Assembly: GCF_030272615.1 (NCBI RefSeq)
Contig: NC_081405.1
Coordinates: 26,554,272-26,618,271 of the forward strand
Origin: Cryptomeria japonica
Taxonomy: Eukaryota; Streptophyta; Pinopsida; Cupressales; Cupressaceae
DNA: 64,000 bases
Direction of reading: 5' to 3'
Each line of letters starts with the position of its first letter. The first letter of the stretch is position 1. Shown here in pieces: positions 57,267 through 64,000 of this stretch. The notes beneath the pieces were generated by a model. It was given only the letters and a program-made list of their open reading frames with translations. It was not told the origin of the DNA and did not search any database. Position numbers and translations under genes: made by a program.

Positions 57267-60200
57267 ATGGCATCAGTATCCAAAATTTCTACCCCATTGG
57301 TTGTTGAGATTAAGGATAGGGCTAGACCTTTTTTTAAGAGACACCCCTTCAAGTCTGTTGAAGATGATCTGAAAGGAGCATTTTACTCAATACCCTATGA
57401 CGTTCTTTACAATGAGGATATCAAGGCATGCATCCATTGTGATCTTAAGGAGATTGGAAGTGCCAATATGTTGTCCCTATATAACAAACATTTGGCAAAT
57501 AGCTTGGGGAACCTTAAACCGGAATATCAAAATCTTCAAGACAAGGGTTTTGTGCAGTTCATCCATTTCCCATTATTTGATGAAGAGGAATCAATCCAGT
57601 ATGTCCTCAGTCAAGTCCATGATGAGTTCATGTGGCTAGATAGGCTCTATAAGATCACTAAGCAGGCAATTCAAGTTGTGACATGCCTGAGTGCAACTGG
57701 TGAAATACCTGGACTGAGAAAGTTATCAAATAACATTGTAATAGCAACTACCTGTTTGAAGTTTGACAACAAATCAATGACTATCAGTGACATCTTGGAG
57801 CATGATTTTTGATTTGCATCAATGGTTGTTGGTTATAAATTCTATCAATCAAGCAGACAAAATTCGATCTCCGGGACTGCAATATTTTCAGCATATCAGA
57901 TGCTTAAGGAAGATAAGAGGTATGATTTGTGCACAGTCATTATGAATGAACAGATAAGTAACTTGAAGAAGATTAAATAGGATAAGAAACACACTTTCAA
58001 GTATGGGTCTCTTCTTATTTGTTTGGCATTATATTTCTTGAATGAGATCCCCTCTATAAAAGGAAAGGTTCAATGGGCCTATGATAGACCGATGGCAATG
58101 CAGATCAAGAAAGGTTTTTGGGGCATAGGTGATGCTACAATGAAAATATTCACATTATGGGGCTATTTCAAGACCTTTCAAGCCTCCATGAAATCCCAAG
58201 AAAGATTCCCTAAGGAGATTGTAGAGAAGTATGAACAGACAATTTGCTTTATGGTTGATAAAGATCAATGCCATATGGAAGCGGTTGAGCCAAGGATAGT
58301 TTGGATCATGCCCATGGGGTATGAAGTTGATTCAATTACGCTTGAAGCATATGCTCAAAATATATTGAGCTAGCCTATAGACCCTAAGGAATAAAGATTT
58401 GGCACCTTTAAGGAGAAGGGCTTAAGCCTACACAAGCAATTCACTGATGTCGGAAGGAAGAGAAAGATCGGGAAGGAAGAAGAGGCGGTTGCAGAACAGA
58501 TGGCTAGAGCTCACAATATTCTGAAGGAAGAGGATGTGATCAAACCATAGTCTGAACTAATGTCCTCCTCTTCTAAGCAATACAAAGCTAAGCCTAGCAA
58601 ATCTACACTTGTCTCTAGAGTGAAGAAACTGATACCTCCACCCAAGCCCAAGCCAGCAGTATCAACTGGTGGAGTTGAGAAGAGGAAAGAGGAGAAGCCT
58701 TCGAGGCAATATGTTGTAGCTGAGGAGGAGATAGAGTCGGATGAAGATGTCCAGAAAGTTAAGAAGACTGCTACTTATGCTCGAGTATTCAGGAAGCCAT
58801 CCAGTGATGCTCCACCCTCCAAGAAGACAAAGACTCAAGGAGAGCCATCCAAAAAGTCTATAGGAAGCAAGATGCATAAATCTGAGATAGATGAAGCTTT
58901 GGAGTCTGGTAAGGTTGAGCTCATCCCTCCTAAATCCTTAGAAGATATAAAGAATAAAAATATTAAGGATTGAAATTTGAATAATCTTGCCATATATTAT
59001 GGGAATGCGGATGATAAGGAATAGAGAAAAATTGAGAAAGCAGTTGTTCAATATATGAATAACTTTAGTAGAGCTCTAATTGAGTTATCATCTGAGTTGC
59101 CTAAAGAGTTGTATGATATTCTTGATATCCAGAGAAATTTTGCCTACTGGAAAGATGAAGAAATGCATGAATATGTACTGGTTAATACTTGTTCAGTTAT
59201 CTCTAGAGATGAAGTTGAAAGATTATTGAAATTGGCAACAGAGAAATTATGAAACAAGAGAAGGGTAAACAAAATAATGCTTGGTAAAATTGATGAAGTT
59301 GCAAAAATGACTGAGCAAATAATAAAAGACTTTTTGTTAGAACTAAGATATGAGGTGAATCAAATAGAGGATTTCACCCAGCCGTTAAAGCACATTCCTA
59401 AAGGCACTTCCCTTCTAGAAGTAACTGTAGAAGTCTCTGGTGGTCAAAAGGATCAGTCATTTGTTGATCCAATTGAAACAACACAAGATACATTTTCTAA
59501 GAATCCAGTAGCAGACATCGTCAGTGAAGCTACTTAGGACCCTCTTTATATAGAAGTAATTGTATAAATGATAGCTGAGGAGATTTAAAAAGTTGAAAAG
59601 AGTGTGAGTGCAGAGATTGAGAAGGAGAATAGTGATGAGCAAAAAAAGAAACCTTCGGTAACCATGATTGCGGCCAATGTCTCTGACAAAGGTAACCAAA
59701 TTGATGTTGAGGATGACTTTTCTCATGGTCTGGTTGATTTAAGCACTATTTCCCCTCTTAAAGCAGAAACTTTCCACCTAAGCTTAGATTAAGGCAAGTA
59801 AAGACCTATTGAAATCTTAGTCCGAAGAAAAAGAGGTCATCTCTCATGCAACTAAGGTTTTGGAAAAGCTTCTACCTAGTTTCAGACAGGATTATGGTAC
59901 TTCTCCCTCCGAAAAGCTTAAGAAACTATTAAACGTTGTTAAGACTCATTTTGTATCTCTAGAGAAGGCTACAGATGAATCTGTATAAAAAAATATTTAA
60001 TGAGATGAGATTGCAGAAAAAGTTGAAATAAGTTCAGAGAGATAGAGCGATCCTGAAGACTGCAATGAAGAGTATAAAAGAGGCATTGGATGAAGGTAGG
60101 AAAATTTTCAAATCAATTATGTTTTTGCCCAAATTTACTACAAACATTGATTGGCAGATAAAATATCTTGAGGGTAAGTTAGCCGATATTGGTCAATCTT

Positions 60201-60535
60201 TTTCACATCAATCAGTCTTCCTGAGTACCCTTGAGGCACAAATTTTGGAACTCACTGATAAAATAAAGAGTTTGAACCAAGAAAAGGAGAAAATGTTGAG
60301 CAGAGTGGGAGATATGAGAAGTTTGATAACTCCTCGAATGGATACCTTGTTGAGAGCACAATAGGATGCAATCAGTGCCTTAGGTAAATCGGTGTCATCC
60401 AATCTTCCAAGTCTTGAGGTTCATGCATTCATGTATAGTGCCCTAATAAGTGTTTTGGAGTGTTTCCTGAGAGGATGGAACCAATATTTGGAATCCCTGA
60501 AGGTGACTTATTCTGACATCTTTAAGTTCATGTAA
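57267..60535 (+). pseudogene. Element I ORF2: conserved unknown protein, best-preserved copy
   Basis: ATG 57267 (MASVSKISTPLVVEIKDRAR) starts about 1,085 codons ending at TAA 60533, with roughly a dozen stops and frameshifts near 59790 and 60000. Blocks: GFVQFIHFPLFDEEESIQ, YVLSQVHDEFMWLDRLYKIT and QAIQVVTCL (57540-57700); TFKYGSLLICLALYFLNEIP (about 57990-58050); ERFPKEIVEKY and MEAVEPRIVWIMPMGYEVDS (58200-58340); a Lys/Pro-rich basic linker (58560-58880); LPKELYDIL; an acidic stretch; and a C-terminal coiled coil (60065-60360). All blocks recur in B in the same order. I recognise no enzyme motif; the basic linker suggests nucleic-acid binding or nuclear location, which is inference. Confidence 0.74.
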
Positions 60536-60602
60536 ACAATTGCATTCATTCATTCTTTTATACATAAGTTTTGGTGGATTCCCACCCTTTGCCATTAATG
60601 TC

Positions 60603-60614
60603 AAAGGGGGAGAG
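60603..60614 (+). other. Upstream PPT-like tract of element I
   Basis: AAAGGGGGAGAG after GCCATTAATGTC, 142 bp before the true PPT. Confidence 0.65.
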
Positions 60615-60744
60615 AGAAAGCGGTGAAAAATGGAGAAAGTAGTTCAAGGGGAGTTAGTCAGATTGAGTATACAGAATTCAGATTTTTGATGTTTTGCATA
60701 TTTTGGGATACTTATCATTTTTTACCTGTGTTTCCATCAATGCC

Positions 60745-60756
60745 AAAGGGGGAGAT
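60745..60756 (+). other. Polypurine tract of element I
   Basis: AAAGGGGGAGAT abuts TGTTGGCATTTGATG. The preceding CATCAATGCCAA is nearly the reverse complement of TTGGCATTTGATG, so the PPT lies in the loop of a possible hairpin. Confidence 0.88.
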
Positions 60757-61908
60757 TGTTGGCATTTGATGTTTTAGTGATGCTCCAGTGAAGATTGGTG
60801 GTTCCTGATGCTTTCAGATTCTTAGGAGTTGTCATTGATGGCAACTCAGCCTCTTGATTTGATCCAGTATGAAGTTTTGGCTAACCGAGTGTCTTGGATA
60901 AAGTATTCTTGGATTAAGGATTGTTTGTGCAACTCAGTATATAGTTTTGTGATTTCTAGTGAAGCATATTTTGGTTTTGGTGATTAGTGATTAGTTGGTT
61001 GGGCATATGAAGCAGATTGTCACAACAATTCACCCTCTGGTCTTAATTCCTATGCCTATTTGAAGATCTGGTAACTAGTAGAGTAGTAAAGCAAAGTATT
61101 CTTCATGTTTGGTGGTGTATCATGTGTCCGGATTCTTTAAGATGATATTCAGTGATTTGAAATGTGTTTGGGGTGGTATGTGAGACCTATAGGAAGCGTG
61201 TGATCTTGTATTTTGGGTCTAGAATATGGTTCGGTAATAGATATAAGCCAACTTGCAACTACACGTTTCATTTTTGATATTTTTAGAAGCTGACTTGTGG
61301 GAGATTAATTTTGCTAGTCCAGATATATAAGACCAATTTGGATAATGCATTTGGTGTGATATATGGTGTGATAGATCATTTTGAAGCGATTGAGTGTAGT
61401 TCAATGTGCGCATCTTGATCTTAATCAATCTGGTAAGCAGTTGCAGAGCAAAACAGAGCAAATAAGCAGATTAGTTGCAGTGGATCATTTTGCACTTAAC
61501 CAGAACTGATTTTTGGTATAATCAAATATTATTTTCCAGTTCACTATATATTGTAATCTCTTGTAAGGCAGTGATCCTTCCTCCGAGGTTGTAGCCCTAT
61601 TTTTGTATCTTGAGCAGTGAGCTCTAGGCAATGTTCCTAAATGAAAGTGCATTCCCCTTATGTAATATTGTTTTGCTACTAGTTGTAGTGAAATAATATT
61701 TGAGTTCAAATCCCACCGTGGTTTTTCCCATTCGGGGTTCCACATAAAAATCTTGGTTTTATGGTTTCTTAGTTACTTGTTTTGTATTGTTGCACTTTAC
61801 TTACTTGCTTATGCATCTGGTGGTTAAAGAATCATAATAATAAGTTTAAAATTTGCAAAATAGTGATTCACCCCCCCCCCCCCCTCTTAGTGTTCCCTGA
61901 CTCCAACA
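60757..61908 (+). repeat. 3' LTR of element I
   Basis: 1,152 bp, TGTTGGCATTTGATG to CTCCAACA, followed by TSD CAAGG. TATA box TATATAAG at 61324-61331; a run of 14 or more C at about 61870. Confidence 0.92.
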
Positions 61909-62136
61909 CAAGGAACAAAACAAGTATGGAAGCCAAAAATATGATCTGCAACAAAAAATAAACTACAACCGAAGAATGCTAAAAGAATAATAGAAGCTAC
62001 AACACAGAACTGAACAGGAACAAAACTGAAAAATGAACATTTTTAGTTGATGTAAGAATTCCCATCAACCGAGGATGCTCATGCATCAGACACCCCAAGT
62101 AGAAAAAGATGTTCCATGAGAGGAAACTCATGAACA
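61909..62136. other. Sequence between element I and gypsy fragment L
   Basis: A-rich on the plus strand, no gene supported. It is contiguous with 53783-54474 before insertion of I. Confidence 0.4.
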
Positions 62137-63125
62137 TCAAAAATGATTTGGGATATAGATCCCATAGTCATTTATGATCCAAATGTCTTCTTTGTCTGCA
62201 AATTTCTTTCTCCTTACCTCTTCTTGTACCTCGGCTATATTCTCCAACTTCTTCTCTTCCCCTCTCTTTTCATGCTTCGTACCTCCACACTGTCTCTTAC
62301 CACCACTTTCCTTCTTCTGCAAATCTAATTTATTTCTTTCACAAGAATTCATTTTATCTGCCACCATGACTCTAACTTTGCTACCATTTTGTATCACCTT
62401 TCTATCAGACACATCCACAAGGTCCTTCAAATCCATACCATCCTCTGCATCCTACTTCTCAGTTCAACAACTCTTCACAAGACTTGAGTTATTTACTTCC
62501 TTCTCCTTCTCCTTCAAAGAAGCCAAAGTAAACTTATGCACATCCTTCTCAATAGTGATCAGGTTTCTTCTACAATCATAGATAGCTCCTCTATCAAACT
62601 GCCAAGGTCTACCCAACAAAACATGACAAGCACTCATAGACACGACATCACACAAGACTTCATCTTTGTAAGGTCCAATATTAAAATTCACCTAGCAGTT
62701 CTCTCTCACCTCTTCTGCGCAATCATATTTCAACAAACTCACCTTATAAGGACAAGGATGCTCAATCCTCTTCAAACCAATCTTCTCTATCATCTCTTCA
62801 AGATACTAGATTATCAATAATTCCACTATCCACAATAACCCCAAAACACTTACCTCCTAATCTGCATACAGTCCAGAAAAGATTCTTCCTTTGTGTAGAA
62901 TCAGTCTCCTCTCTATTCTGCTCCACCAAGACTTTTCTAAACATAAGGGATTATCCTTACTATGGTTATACCACACTCTCATCTGTAGCTCTAGTTTCCT
63001 AGTCCTCACATGCCATCAAATTCCTTGCCATTCCTTTCTTATTAGTTCCCTAAGAAAACTCATAAGATCTATGTCCAATTTCTCCACATTTGAAACATTT
63101 ACCAAGAATTCCCTATTGCTACTAC
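62137..63125 (-). pseudogene. gag-pro: Gypsy fragment L: end of gag and protease
   Basis: On the minus strand, from the right: a zinc knuckle CFKCGEIGHRSYEF (last Cys lost), stops, then a retropepsin with VIVDSG and CHVLLGRPWQFDRGAIYD (62600-62640), and a charged linker ending YIPNHF at TGA 62137. The layout matches the Gag-protease junction of plant chromoviruses and the HLLFGRPW region of E, but the sequence differs, so it is another family member. RT does not follow in the remaining sequence. The upstream gag is cut at about 63126. Confidence 0.78.
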
Positions 63126-63126
63126 T

Positions 63127-64000
63127 GTGTGTGTGAAAAGTGAATCGGTATCTGCAAGTTGTAAGACACAACACTTCAATAAACCATTATTTGCATGGGT
63201 TAGTTAATCAAAAATGAAAAAAATGAAATCCATTGCAAGTCGGCTTATTGCCTTCTAGTAGATGCGAGTTTAGATTGCTCTCAGATTGCTAAGTTATCTA
63301 GTGACTAGACAACAACTAAACGAAGGATTTTTATCTATATGAGCATAAGATTGAGATAAATGCATGCAAGATTTAAGCTAGATGAATGCATGATTTGCAA
63401 GATTTAATCTAACATGATTTAAGCAATATATGAATATTTAAGCTAAATGATGTAACAAATATGCAATAATTAATATGCAATATCTCAATGCAAATTCTCA
63501 ATGAACCTTGAGCAAAAACAGCATAATAACAATACATTCTCTAGGATCTTTGATTAGGAGATGAGAGCCTGAATTTATAGAAAATTCAGAAAGAAACCAA
63601 CGGATGAGATCAAATGATGATGAGCGGTCAAGATTTTCCCAGAAGAAGCACAATCTAGGTGAATTGATGTGATTGGCTGCTTTTCTCAGTTTTAAAGGAA
63701 ATTGAACTAAAATTAAGATAAAATCAGGAAAAAACTGATTTATTCTCTATTTCATTCAATTTTGAGATTTAATTGTTTTAATTGATTTTTTGAGATTTTT
63801 TTCAATTTTTTATTTGATTTTCAAGATTATCTCCATTTGATTTCTTTTCTCAATTTTTAATTCTTTTTTTCCAATTAATTTCTTTTTTTTATTTGTTTCC
63901 TTTTTTGAAGATTTGTGCTCATAATTTCGAATTCCTCTTTCTTGATTTGTTTCCTTCTTTGAAGATTTATGGCAATTTTTATTTATTTTTCAAATTAATT
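63127..64000. other. Unassigned sequence, possibly the edge of another LTR
   Basis: Gag homology of L stops abruptly at TACTACTG and a block beginning TGTGTGTGAAAAGTG follows. On the minus strand CTATAAATTCAGG near 63570 could be a TATA box. The last 270 bp are T-rich low-complexity sequence with two TTTGAAGATTT copies. No coding signal, no PBS and no second copy are visible, so the LTR reading is tentative. Confidence 0.3.

Larger units (their letters stand above)
54475..61908 (+). mobile_element. Element I: complete pol-less copia-like element with two ORFs
   Basis: 7,434 bp with LTRs at 54475-55633 and 60757-61908 and a perfect TSD CAAGG (54470-54474 and 61909-61913). It has a mutated PBS, ORF1, ORF2, two PPT-like tracts, and no protease, integrase, RT or RNase H. 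It is the reference copy for the B/H/I family: both LTRs, the TSD and both ORFs are present with no insertion. The LTRs are clearly more diverged than those of D or E, so this is an old copy. Confidence 0.9.

Overview
The window looks like intergenic DNA from a large plant genome. I found no host gene, rRNA or tRNA. Nearly everything can be assigned to LTR retrotransposons in several states of decay, nested inside one another. Plant-type features are PBSs matching initiator tRNA-Met, a chromovirus with a C-terminal chromodomain, a Tat/Ogre-like Gag with a G-patch, and copia LTRs starting TGTTGG. Old, deeply nested copies carrying many stop codons would suit a gymnosperm-sized genome, but that is inference.

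Layout by nesting. The outermost left element, J (from 36572 rightwards), carries an unknown ORF and a probable 3' LTR. It is interrupted by F (minus strand, 17322-20319 plus 35650-36571). F is split twice. Its 3' LTR was hit by copia C (13700-17321), which was hit by B (7320-13699), which was hit in its 5' LTR by the Ty3/gypsy element A (minus strand, 1-7319, running off the left edge). Its 5' LTR was hit by copia D (20320-35644, perfect TSD TATCA), whose gag holds chromovirus E (22199-31385, minus), whose RT holds solo LTR G (26090-27564). To the right lie K (about 42800-53782, same family as F, interrupted by H at 45408-51792), a gypsy fragment L, and the complete element I (54475-61908, perfect TSD CAAGG) inserted into the flank of L. 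The last 0.9 kb is unassigned.

Two groups do not fit standard gag-pol annotation. B, H and I are three diverged copies of one architecture: copia-type LTRs, PBS and PPT, but no pol. They carry a coiled-coil ORF1 with four CCHC knuckles and a second ORF of about 1,000 codons whose conserved core I do not recognise. They share LTR and PPT signatures with copias C and D, which suggests mobilisation in trans. F and K form a second pol-less family with an unusual PBS, an unknown internal ORF, and a further ORF lying inside the LTR itself.

Almost all ORFs are pseudogenes. Most in-frame stops are TAG, TGA or TAA codons one C-to-T change away from Gln or Arg codons, as expected for methylated, silenced elements. 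The best-preserved coding frame is the gag-protease frame of A, open for 1,046 codons except for one TGA.
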